Shown here in pieces: positions 1 through 5,770 of a stretch of 7,176 nucleotides of DNA (within the stretch, counting starts at the first letter, position 1; each line of letters opens with the position of its first letter). Source of the DNA: an uncultured Eubacteriales bacterium (GTDB lineage Bacteria; Bacillota_A; Clostridia; Oscillospirales; Acutalibacteraceae); contig CAKSGI010000093.1 in assembly GCA_934454005.1 (NCBI GenBank), positions 1 through 7,176 of the forward strand, read 5' to 3'. The translations under genes were made by a program, and so were the position numbers. The notes under the pieces are model-generated. The model was not told where the DNA came from and searched no databases. It saw nothing but the letters and a program-made list of their open reading frames with translations.

Positions 1-464
1 ATAGCCCTTACTATAGCAATACGTTGTTTTTGTCCTCCGGAAAGTTCTATGGGATATGAATTAGCCTTTTCTTCTAAACCTACTTTTTTCAAAAGTTCTA
101 TAGCCTTTAAATCGGCTTCATTTTTTTGCATAAGGCCTAATGATATAGGTGCTAGTGTTATATTTTTTTTGATGGTTAGGTGTGGAAAAAGATTGAAATG
201 TTGGAATACCATTCCCATTTCACGTCTTATTTTATTTATATCACAATTTTTATCTGTTATATTTATTCCCTCGAATAATATTTCTCCAGATGTGGGTTTT
301 TCTAACAAGTTTAAGCATCTTAAAAAGGTACTTTTGCCAGAGCCCGAAGGTCCAACTATAGCAATTTTTTCGCCTTTATTTATAGTCTTGGTAATGCCAT
401 TTAAGATATTTATATCACCTTTAGGGCCTTTAAAAGTTTTATATAAATTTTTAACGCATATCAC
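1..464 (-). CDS. Polar amino-acid ABC transporter, ATP-binding subunit (C-terminus outside window)
   Basis: This is the cytoplasmic ATPase that powers the importer encoded just upstream. The visible 154 codons show Walker A GPSGSGKST (residues 38-46), the Q-loop stretch GMVFQHFNLFPHLT (84-97) typical of the GlnQ/HisP-type family, and the ABC signature LSGGQKQRIAIVRA (141-154). Walker B, the D-loop and the H-loop lie beyond position 1, so the gene is partial because of the window edge and not broken. The start is a GTG at 464-462. An AGGAGG Shine-Dalgarno site lies about 10 nt upstream, inside the end of the permease gene, and no in-frame ATG sits nearby. The gene overlaps the upstream stop by 14 nt, which implies translational coupling and one operon. 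The family usually has about 240 residues. The protein class is nearly certain, but the transported amino acid cannot be read from the ATPase. Confidence 0.95.
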   Translation of the reverse strand, partial: MICVKNLYKTFKGPKGDINILNGITKTINKGEKIAIVGPSGSGKSTFLRCLNLLEKPTSGEILFEGINITDKNCDINKIRREMGMVFQHFNLFPHLTIKKNITLAPISLGLMQKNEADLKAIELLKKVGLEEKANSYPIELSGGQKQRIAIVRA

Positions 465-1944
465 TTTTACGCAGCCTCCTTTCAAATTTTGCAAGAGCGG
501 CTGTAAGCCCTACAACTAAGATTAAGTATATTATTGCTATTGTTAAAAAGGGAACAACTGCTTCATAGGTTTGGCTTCTTATTATATCGCCAGCTTTAGA
601 TAAGTCGACTACACCTATAAAGCCAGCTACAGATGTTTCTTTGATTAGAGTTATCATCTCGTTAACAAGAGCGGGTAATGTATTCTTTAATGCTTGTGGG
701 AATACTATTTTTATAAAAGTAGTTTTATAATTGAGGCCTAAAGATCTTCCCGCTTCGGTTTGACCTTTGTCAATAGACATTATTCCAGCTCTAATAATTT
801 CGGAAACATATGCCCCAGAATTAATACCGAATGTTAGTATGGCGACAAGTGATTTTGATATTTGAGATGAGGACAAAATTATGTAATACATTATAAATAA
901 CTGTACGACCGTAGGAGTTCCTCTTATAACAGTTAAGTATACATCTGCTAAAAAGCCTAAGGGTTTAAATTTTTTATCTTCTGTAGCCAAAACTTTAATG
1001 ATAGCTAGTGTAATGCCTATAGAAATGCCTATAAATACCGCAAATATTGTTATTTTTAAAGTTTCAAAAAGGCCAGAAGTTATATATTTGTATCTGTCTT
1101 TTTCAATAAGGTTTAATCTAATTTTATCTATAAGTGAGTTGGAGCTATTTGTGGAGGTTTCGTCATTATCAATAGTATTATAATTTTTATACTTTTCAAC
1201 TATGTTGTCTAATTCACCAGACTCCTTAAGTTTTGATATAGTGTTGTTAATAGCAGATATTAATTCTGTATTGCCCTTTGTGACTACAATTCTATAATCT
1301 TCTTGTGTTAGTGCTTGATCTAATTTTTTTATAATATCATTATTTTTCTTTACTAGTTTATCTGCAGTAAAATCATCGACAACAACGGCGTCAATTTGAC
1401 CATTGATCATATCAGTTACAGCATCCATACTTTTATTAAACCTTACAACTTGCATACTTCCGCTCTGAGTACAGTATGTATCTCCAGTAGTTCCAAGGTG
1501 CACTCCGACTTTTTTATTGTGAAGGTCATCAGAATTTTTTATGTCACTATTCTTTAGAACTATTATAGACTGTGAAGTCTTAAAGTATGGTTCTGAAAAT
1601 TCTAAATTTTTGGTTTTATCTTCATCATAGCTTATAGCTGCAGCTGCGAAATCGCTTTTACCTTCTTTTAATTCAAATATTATTGCATCAAAAGAGATGT
1701 CACTTACATTAAGTTTAACTCCAAGATCTTTGGCTATTTCTTTTGAGATATCTATATCTATACCTACAATTTCGCCCTGATTTTTGAATTCAAATGGTTC
1801 AAATTCTGCATTTGTAGCCATAGTTATGTATCCATTAGATTTGATTGCTTTAATAGAACCTTTATCATCATTAGAGCAGGCTGATAAAAAGCAAGTAACA
1901 GTAACTGACAATATTAAAAATGATAATTTTATAATTTTCTTCAT
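451..1944 (-). CDS. Fused amino-acid-binding lipoprotein and ABC permease (GlnP/GlnH-type)
   Basis: This 497-aa protein combines substrate capture and membrane translocation of a polar amino-acid importer. Residues 1-22 form a lipoprotein signal peptide ending in the lipobox LSAC, with Cys23 as the predicted lipidated residue. A family-3 solute-binding domain follows (about 38-256), with NAEFEPFEF, GIDIDISKEIA, LEFSEPYF and VGVHLGTTGD. A polar linker rich in N, S and T (about 257-275) leads to the permease (about 290-490), which has about five hydrophobic segments, RGTPTVVQLF (341-350) and the EAA-loop region EAGRSLGLNYKTTFIK (397-412) that docks on the ATPase. Such fusions are known in Firmicutes (lactococcal GlnP type). 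The ATG has GGAGGG five nt upstream. One oddity is that the position usually occupied by the Arg that grips the ligand alpha-carboxylate appears to be Lys110. The substrate is therefore left open; glutamine, arginine, cystine or another polar amino acid are all possible. Confidence 0.93.
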   Translation of the reverse strand: MKKIIKLSFLILSVTVTCFLSACSNDDKGSIKAIKSNGYITMATNAEFEPFEFKNQGEIVGIDIDISKEIAKDLGVKLNVSDISFDAIIFELKEGKSDFAAAAISYDEDKTKNLEFSEPYFKTSQSIIVLKNSDIKNSDDLHNKKVGVHLGTTGDTYCTQSGSMQVVRFNKSMDAVTDMINGQIDAVVVDDFTADKLVKKNNDIIKKLDQALTQEDYRIVVTKGNTELISAINNTISKLKESGELDNIVEKYKNYNTIDNDETSTNSSNSLIDKIRLNLIEKDRYKYITSGLFETLKITIFAVFIGISIGITLAIIKVLATEDKKFKPLGFLADVYLTVIRGTPTVVQLFIMYYIILSSSQISKSLVAILTFGINSGAYVSEIIRAGIMSIDKGQTEAGRSLGLNYKTTFIKIVFPQALKNTLPALVNEMITLIKETSVAGFIGVVDLSKAGDIIRSQTYEAVVPFLTIAIIYLILVVGLTAALAKFERRLRKSDMR

Positions 1945-1969
1945 ATTTTCCCTCCAACTTCTTAAAACT

Positions 1970-1998
1970 ATTATATATTAAAGTTTTCTATCAATCAA
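1970..1998 (-). promoter_or_regulatory. Sigma-A-type promoter of the amino-acid importer operon
   Basis: On the minus strand, TTGATT (1998-1993) and a perfect TATAAT (1975-1970) are separated by 17 bp. Transcription should begin near 1963, leaving a leader of only about 20 nt that carries the GGAGGG ribosome site (1955-1950). Such a short leader has no room for a riboswitch or T-box, so any amino-acid control would have to act by a protein operator. No convincing operator was recognised. Confidence 0.8.
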
Positions 1999-2239
1999 TA
2001 TTTTAAATTAAGTTTACAGGGAAAATAATTTTTAAATTTAGAAAGTTACATTTATCAGGTATAATTTTAAGAATATTAATAAATTATAAAGATTATAATG
2101 TTGACATTGTTTCTATAGCAGAATGATTATCAAATGATCTTAGATCAATTTTATTTGAAGTTTTTTTAAAAGTAATTAATTGATCATATTTGTGAATTTG
2201 GTGTAGTTTTGTATCTAAATTTTGTTTTTTATCACTTTA
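1999..2239. other. AT-rich intergenic stretch without a convincing gene
   Basis: The gap between the importer promoter and the terminator of the next operon is very A/T-rich. The only structure seen is a small perfect inverted repeat, TGATC-TTA-GATCA (2135-2147), with a further TTGATCAT near 2180. On the minus strand an open frame without a plausible start codon or ribosome site runs from about 2236 to 2093 (about 47 codons). It may be chance or a decayed gene end. No RNA gene, riboswitch or mobile-element end was recognised. Confidence 0.5.
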
Positions 2240-2271
2240 TAAAAAAACACTAGAGCTTATAAAACTCTAGT
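2240..2271 (-). terminator. Intrinsic terminator of the ArnE-like gene pair
   Basis: Read on the minus strand, a perfect 7-bp stem ACTAGAG/CTCTAGT with a 9-nt loop is followed by GTTTTTTTAT, the U-tract of a Rho-independent terminator. It begins 31 nt after the stop codon of the second small membrane-protein gene, so it closes that operon. On the plus strand the run after the stem is not T-rich, so it is not bidirectional. Confidence 0.85.
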
Positions 2272-2302
2272 ATCATAGTATCCGTATAGCTTAAATAAAA
2301 AT

Positions 2303-2644
2303 TTAGAAACATGCTATGAACATTGTTCCTATTAAAATTAATACAACTCCTGATATCTTTTTTATGCTTATTTTTTCAGAAAGAAATTTATATGATATGA
2401 TCATAGTCCAAATGTAAGTTATAGATGTTAACGGTAAAACAACTGAATAATCTAAAAATTTTAAGACATATATATTAATCAGTGCAGCAATTAGATACAA
2501 AAAGCCACCACAGTAGAAATTATAGTTTGTTTTAATATTTAGATTAGATGATGATTTTTTTAAGAAGAAACCAGCAAAAGCTCCCGATAATGTCATAACT
2601 AAAATGCAGGTAAAGTATAAAATGTTAATCGTCTCCACCCCCAA
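2303..2644 (-). CDS. Small four-helix EamA/ArnF-like membrane protein (second subunit of pair)
   Basis: This is a 113-residue, almost entirely hydrophobic protein of the drug/metabolite transporter superfamily, half the size of a ten-helix EamA protein. Four helices fit at about 6-27, 41-62, 67-88 and 92-112. The segment VVLPLTSITYIWTMIIS (69-85) followed by SEKIS and a glycine-bearing last helix is the usual helix 3/4 pattern of this superfamily. The start given is TTG at 2644, inside the upstream gene (20-nt overlap), with AGGTG about nine nt before it. A GTG two codons later is an alternative. The overlap with a paralogous-sized partner suggests an obligate heterodimer. Classical SMR multidrug pumps need a Glu in helix 1, and none is present here, so drug efflux is not supported. 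The substrate is unknown. Confidence 0.8.
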   Translation of the reverse strand: MGVETINILYFTCILVMTLSGAFAGFFLKKSSSNLNIKTNYNFYCGGFLYLIAALINIYVLKFLDYSVVLPLTSITYIWTMIISYKFLSEKISIKKISGVVLILIGTMFIACF

Positions 2645-2963
2645 TTAAAATAACACCTATTATAATTACTACAACACCAACTATTCTTAAAATAGTAATT
2701 GGCTCATTTAAAATTACTACACCTAATATCAAACTTAATACATAATTCAAACTCAACATTGGTTGCAAAACTGATAAATTTCCAAATTTATAAGCCACAA
2801 GCATTACCAGTGCACCTACTCCATAAAAACCAAATCCTATAAGTAAAAATAAAAGACCTTTATCTGATGCCAACTTCCAAAGTAATTGTCCAAAACAAGC
2901 AAATACAGAAGAAATTAGCATCAAAATTATGCCTTTACGATTCTTCAAAAATGATTCATTCAT
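2625..2963 (-). CDS. Small four-helix ArnE-like membrane protein (first subunit of pair)
   Basis: This is a 112-residue integral membrane protein with four predicted helices (about 12-30, 36-58, 64-86 and 90-108). Two stretches recall ArnE, a subunit of the undecaprenyl-phosphate-aminoarabinose flippase: FACFGQLLWKLA (22-33), comparable to ArnE's SVAGQL-K-A helix, and VLQPMLSLNYV (65-75), comparable to YPMLSLNFV. NEPI (86-89) precedes the last helix, as is common in EamA repeats. The helix-1 Glu of multidrug SMR proteins is absent. The ATG is preceded by AGGAGA seven nt upstream. The downstream gene overlaps by 20 nt, and a promoter and terminator frame the pair. Flipping of a lipid-linked sugar is a reasonable inference, but no glycosyltransferase or lipid-A gene is nearby and a Gram-positive would not make aminoarabinose-lipid A, so the substrate remains open. 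Confidence 0.83.
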   Translation of the reverse strand: MNESFLKNRKGIILMLISSVFACFGQLLWKLASDKGLLFLLIGFGFYGVGALVMLVAYKFGNLSVLQPMLSLNYVLSLILGVVILNEPITILRIVGVVVIIIGVILIGGGDD

Positions 2964-3007
2964 AATGAGATCTCCTATAAATATTTAATAAAGTTACATT
3001 TTATATA

Positions 3008-3036
3008 ATACTAAACCATAACAAATATTAAGTCAA
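3008..3036 (-). promoter_or_regulatory. Putative sigma-A-type promoter of the ArnE-like pair
   Basis: On the minus strand, TTGACT (3036-3031) lies 17 bp from TAGTAT (3013-3008). The -35 is five of six matches and the -10 is four of six. An AT-rich tract TATTATATAA overlaps and extends the -10, so the exact -10 is uncertain. The predicted leader to the ATG at 2963 is about 40 nt. Confidence 0.55.
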
Positions 3037-3051
3037 CATCAATATTTTAAA

Positions 3052-3195
3052 ATGTTATGTTTATATCGTGATGATATTAGAAATATTAGCCTTACTGGGG
3101 AAATTCTTTTTCTTATTGAAGAGGGGGGTGTACAAACTAATTTATTATTAATAAGAAAGTTTTTATCTGAATATGGCTATATAAAAGTACAATAA
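3052..3195 (+). CDS. Possible 47-aa small ORF upstream of gpr
   Basis: An ATG-started frame of 47 codons lies between the divergent ArnE-like operon and gpr. The product starts MLCLYRDDIRNISLTGEI and ends FLSEYGYIKVQ. It is mildly hydrophobic with charged residues and has neither a clear signal peptide nor a membrane helix. It has no good Shine-Dalgarno site and no visible promoter of its own, and the sigma-G-like promoter of gpr overlaps its last codons. The frame is open further upstream to about 3022. It may be a chance ORF in AT-rich DNA, a real small protein, or the remnant of a longer gene. I do not recognise it. Confidence 0.25.
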   Translation: MLCLYRDDIRNISLTGEILFLIEEGGVQTNLLLIRKFLSEYGYIKVQ

Positions 3196-3197
3196 TA
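3168..3197 (+). promoter_or_regulatory. Sigma-F/sigma-G-like promoter of gpr
   Basis: TGAATA (3168-3173) and AATAATA (3191-3197) are separated by 17 bp. Forespore promoters of the sigma-F/sigma-G class have a TGAATA-like -35 and a CATAATA/CATACTA-like -10 at this spacing, so only the first -10 base departs from that pattern. In Bacillus, gpr is transcribed by exactly these forespore sigma factors. The start would fall near 3204, leaving a leader of about 30 nt. Confidence 0.65.
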
Positions 3198-3217
3198 TAT
3201 TTAGCGAATCTAAAAAG

Positions 3218-3223
3218 AAAGGG
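3218..3223 (+). promoter_or_regulatory. gpr ribosome binding site that selects the TTG start
   Basis: AAAGGG directly abuts the ATG at 3224, so it cannot serve that codon. It lies nine nt before an in-frame TTG at 3233, a normal spacing. No other SD-like run is nearby, so TTG is the better start. Confidence 0.6.
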
Positions 3224-3232
3224 ATGTTATTA

Positions 3233-4114
3233 TTGTCTTTTAGAACAGACTTGGCACTAGAAACAAAAGAAATATACGGAAAAGCAATTCCGGGCTTAGA
3301 TTACGAAGAAAAATTCGAGGAAAATGTAAAAATAACAGATATAAAAATTACCAGCAATGATGCATCTAAAAAATTGAACAAGCCCAAAGGAGAGTATATC
3401 ACAATTGAATTTAAAACGTTGACAAATAATTTTTACAATAACGATAGTAGAATAAAAATTATATCTAAAGAAATAAAAAAATTGTTACCTGAGAAAGGCT
3501 TAGTTTTAGTTGTAGGAATAGGAAATACAGAAATTACTCCAGATGCTTTAGGCCCTAAGGCGGCTTCGTATATTTTAGCCACAAGACATATTAAAGGAGA
3601 AATTGCAAAATCTACAGGCCTTGACAAACTAAGGCCTGTTTGTGTGGCGTCACCAGGAGTTTTAGGTCAAACAGGAATAGAAACGAATGAGTTTATATTG
3701 AGCATGGTAAGAAAAGTAAATCCTAATTGTGTAATTTTAATAGATGCATTGGCGTCTAAAAATACTAAACATTTGGGGTGTACCATACAAATTTCAGATA
3801 CAGGAATTTCTCCGGGCTCAGGTGTAGGAAACTCTAGACCCTGTATAAGTAAAGAAATTCTAGGGGTACCTGTTATAAGCATAGGTGTTCCGACAGTAGT
3901 AGATGCATCAACGTTAGCGAATGATTTAATAGATATTTCAAAAATTGAAAAAAATATAAATGATATAATTTATCCGCATGGTACAGATATGATGGTAACA
4001 CCAAGAGAAATAGACTTATTAATTCAAAGGGCTTCAAAACTTATAGGATTATCCATAAACTGTGCATTACAAGATAATCTTAATAGTGAAGACATTTTTT
4101 ATTTGGTCTGTTAA
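3233..4114 (+). CDS. gpr: Germination (spore) protease GPR, peptidase A25
   Basis: GPR cleaves small acid-soluble spore proteins in the core during germination. It is made in the forespore as a zymogen that removes its own short N-terminal propeptide. The 293-residue product (from TTG) opens MSFRTDLALETKE, matching the RTDLAxE segment near the family's N-terminus and autoprocessing site. GIGNTEITPDALGPKAA (95-111) and LIDALAS (169-175) carry the two conserved aspartates of the family, Asp104 and Asp171. SPGVLGQTGIET (140-151), GVPTVVDAST (218-227) and MMVTPREID (253-261) are further family blocks, and the end EDIFYLVC is typical of clostridial members. An ATG at 3224 would add three residues but is jammed against the ribosome site. 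A sigma-F/G-like promoter precedes it and spoIIP follows 101 nt after its stop, the same order as in Bacillus. Confidence 0.96.
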   Translation: MSFRTDLALETKEIYGKAIPGLDYEEKFEENVKITDIKITSNDASKKLNKPKGEYITIEFKTLTNNFYNNDSRIKIISKEIKKLLPEKGLVLVVGIGNTEITPDALGPKAASYILATRHIKGEIAKSTGLDKLRPVCVASPGVLGQTGIETNEFILSMVRKVNPNCVILIDALASKNTKHLGCTIQISDTGISPGSGVGNSRPCISKEILGVPVISIGVPTVVDASTLANDLIDISKIEKNINDIIYPHGTDMMVTPREIDLLIQRASKLIGLSINCALQDNLNSEDIFYLVC

Positions 4115-4128
4115 ATAGAATATTAGTA

Positions 4129-4155
4129 ATAAAAAATATAATTTCATCATACCTT
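4129..4155 (+). promoter_or_regulatory. Possible sigma-E-like promoter of spoIIP
   Basis: CATACCTT (4148-4155) matches the sigma-E -10 pattern CATAYAHT except at one base, and an ATA core (4129-4131) lies 16 bp upstream, where the -35 ATA is expected. spoIIP is a mother-cell gene in Bacillus, which makes this plausible. AT-richness makes chance matches common, so the call is tentative. Confidence 0.4.
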
Positions 4156-4198
4156 TAATAAGACATCTATAAGACAACCATAGAGTTTTATGGATGCC

Positions 4199-4209
4199 TC
4201 ATGGAGGTG
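4199..4209 (+). promoter_or_regulatory. spoIIP ribosome binding site, choosing a TTG start and partly self-paired
   Basis: GGAGG (4203-4207) is a strong Shine-Dalgarno site. The ATG at 4201 overlaps it and so cannot be the start. The in-frame TTG at 4216 lies eight nt downstream, an ideal spacing. The preceding bases CCTC (4197-4200) can pair with GAGG (4204-4207) around an ATG loop, which would partly hide the site. The helix is only four base pairs, so any regulatory effect is speculative. Confidence 0.6.
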
Positions 4210-4215
4210 CGAAAG

Positions 4216-5316
4216 TTGTATTTTAAAAGAAAAGGAAAAAAATCAAATATTATTTTAAAAAATATTGCGTTATTGTGTACAACCCTATCTTTAGTTTGTT
4301 TTTTAGTCAGACTTTCTTGCTTTGTTAAAGATAAGGGAAAAAATCTAGAACTATTTGCTGCAGGTTTTATTTTACCTAGTGCAGATAAACCAGAGCAGCA
4401 GTTACAACAATATAAAAAAACTGATACCCCAAAAAACAAAAAAGAATACAATAAGTTGAGTAACATTTACGAAACAGAAATAGAACCGAGTTCACATGAT
4501 AGCGAAGAAAGCAATCATGATGGAGAAAATAGATATAATATAATCGAAAGTCAATTTACCCAGGGAGGAAGTAGTTTTGAGAATTTTTATGTTAAAAATA
4601 ATACAAATTATGATTTGAATATAGGTGGAGAATTATCTAAAAAACCAGATATAACTTTAAAAAAAGATGCGGGGCCACAAGTTTTAATTTTGCATACACA
4701 TACATCAGAATCTTATATGGATAAGGATCAAGGATTTTATTATGAAAGTTTTTATCCACGCTCAACTGATTACAATAAAAATGTTACTAGAGTTGGTGAT
4801 GCAATAGCAAAAAGATTAAGAAGTAATAAAATAGAAACTATTCATGATCTTACTTATCACGATAATCCAAGCTATAATGGATCTTACTCAAGATCGGCTG
4901 AAACAATAAATAATATTTTATCAACTTATCCATCTATACAAGTAGTTTTAGACATTCATAGAGATTCAATTGGAAACAATGAAAAAGGAAAAGTGAAACC
5001 AACATTTAAAGTTAATGGTAAAAAAGCAGCCCAAATTATGATAATTTCTGGTTGCGATTTAGATGGAAGCATGAATTTTCCAGATTGGGAATATAATTTA
5101 AGGTTTGCTTTAAGAATTCAAAAAGAAGCAGAAAATATGTATCCTGGGATGACGAGACCGATGTCTTTTGGAGAGTTTAGGTATAATATGAATCTTACAC
5201 ATGGGTCATTGCTAATAGAAGTTGGGACAGACGCAAATACACTTGAAGAATCTGTTAGAACAGGTGAGTTATTAGGAGATGTTTTAACTAATGTGTTAAA
5301 TGATTTGGAAAGTTAA
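4216..5316 (+). CDS. spoIIP: Stage II sporulation protein P, engulfment peptidoglycan amidase/endopeptidase
   Basis: SpoIIP works with SpoIID and SpoIIM in the engulfment machine, cutting peptidoglycan of the septum from the mother-cell side. Numbered from the TTG start (366 aa), a basic N-terminus leads into one membrane helix (about 12-32). A polar stalk rich in Q, K, N, S and E (about 60-135) places the catalytic domain outside the membrane. That domain has VLILHTHTSESY (156-167), DIHRDS (246-251), QIMIISGC (273-280), TRPMSFGEFRYN (313-324) and GSLLIEVGTDANTLEE (330-345). The His and Glu residues in the first and last of these blocks are the expected metal and catalytic ligands of this amidase family. 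No key block is missing. The TTG is chosen because the ATG at 4201 lies inside the ribosome site. The gene follows gpr, and the next gene begins 17 nt after the stop. Confidence 0.95.
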   Translation: MYFKRKGKKSNIILKNIALLCTTLSLVCFLVRLSCFVKDKGKNLELFAAGFILPSADKPEQQLQQYKKTDTPKNKKEYNKLSNIYETEIEPSSHDSEESNHDGENRYNIIESQFTQGGSSFENFYVKNNTNYDLNIGGELSKKPDITLKKDAGPQVLILHTHTSESYMDKDQGFYYESFYPRSTDYNKNVTRVGDAIAKRLRSNKIETIHDLTYHDNPSYNGSYSRSAETINNILSTYPSIQVVLDIHRDSIGNNEKGKVKPTFKVNGKKAAQIMIISGCDLDGSMNFPDWEYNLRFALRIQKEAENMYPGMTRPMSFGEFRYNMNLTHGSLLIEVGTDANTLEESVRTGELLGDVLTNVLNDLES

Positions 5317-5333
5317 AGGAGAAGGGTGCAATT

Positions 5334-5636
5334 TTGAAAAATGTAATTAGCAATAAAAATAGGTATTTGACATATTTTATGTGTTCATTATTATCCTCTT
5401 GTTTAGTATTATTACTGTTTTGTGGGATAGCAATTGCAGATATAAATACCAGAAAAATAGCGTTTAATGATTATTCTTCTATAATAGATTTTAATATTGA
5501 AAATGGAACTAAGCATTACTTTGGAATAAAGGTATTGGGTAAAATTTTTACTGTTAATATTTCTTTTATATATGATGTTATTAACTTTTTTAATAATGCA
5601 GCAGATAAAATAAAAGAGGTTTGTAATTTGTTTTAA
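5334..5636 (+). CDS. Uncharacterised 100-aa single-pass membrane protein after spoIIP
   Basis: I do not recognise this family. The protein has a short basic N-terminus, a strong hydrophobic segment (about 12-35, with three Cys) and then about 65 residues likely outside the cell or in the intermembrane space. These include the alternating stretch KHYFGIKVLGKIFTVNISFI (60-79) and an amphipathic end. The start is TTG, preceded by AAAGGAGAAGGGTG right after the spoIIP stop, so it is very likely co-transcribed and translated with spoIIP. Bacillus has a small membrane protein gene, yqxA, in the same place after gpr-spoIIP. The position and topology correspond, but I see no sequence match that would justify the name. 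A role in sporulation, possibly engulfment, is an inference from context alone. The hydrophobic segment could also be an uncleaved or cleaved signal (CGIAIA-D). Confidence 0.8.
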   Translation: MKNVISNKNRYLTYFMCSLLSSCLVLLLFCGIAIADINTRKIAFNDYSSIIDFNIENGTKHYFGIKVLGKIFTVNISFIYDVINFFNNAADKIKEVCNLF

Positions 5637-5667
5637 ATAATGAAACAATATGTAACCATATTAATTG

Positions 5668-5696
5668 TTGCAATTTTATACTTTTAGATGTATAAT
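5668..5696 (+). promoter_or_regulatory. Sigma-A-type promoter of the serine-rich protein gene
   Basis: TTGCAA (5668-5673) and a perfect TATAAT (5691-5696) are separated by exactly 17 bp. The start would be near 5703, giving a leader of about 68 nt. This looks like a vegetative promoter, unlike the sporulation-type signals of gpr and spoIIP, so the next gene is probably not part of the sporulation operon. Confidence 0.75.
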
Positions 5697-5730
5697 TTAT
5701 TAAGATTGTTATAATTTTGACATTAAATAT

Positions 5731-5740
5731 GTAAATTTAC
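5731..5740. repeat. Perfect 10-bp palindrome in the leader of the serine-rich gene
   Basis: GTAAATTTAC is self-complementary and lies between the predicted transcription start and the ribosome site. It could be an operator half-site pair. In DNA this A/T-rich such palindromes also arise by chance, and no family of regulators is indicated. Confidence 0.25.
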
Positions 5741-5770
5741 GTTTTTATAAACTTGTGGGGGGAATTGTTG

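Noticed and set aside
49..519. Long plus-strand open frame across the importer ATPase gene
   Set aside because: It is antisense to a clear ABC ATPase with Walker A, Q-loop and signature motifs; its own product is not protein-like.
2011..2030. CodY-box-like sequence upstream of the importer promoter
   Set aside because: Only about nine of fifteen positions match the consensus, which is expected by chance in DNA this A/T-rich.
2101..2128. TTGACA-like promoter on the plus strand near 2101
   Set aside because: A good -35 (TTGACA spanning 2101-2105 region) has only TGATTA at 17 bp, which does not resemble a -10, and no plus-strand gene follows.
4169..4194. Hairpin CCATA-GAGTTT-TATGG between gpr and spoIIP as a terminator
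   Set aside because: The stem is only five bp and no T run follows, so it is not a credible terminator of gpr.
5630..5652. Inverted repeat TTGTTT/AAACAA at the end of the 100-aa gene as a terminator
   Set aside because: The stem is six weak A/T-rich pairs, overlaps the stop codon and lacks a following T tract.
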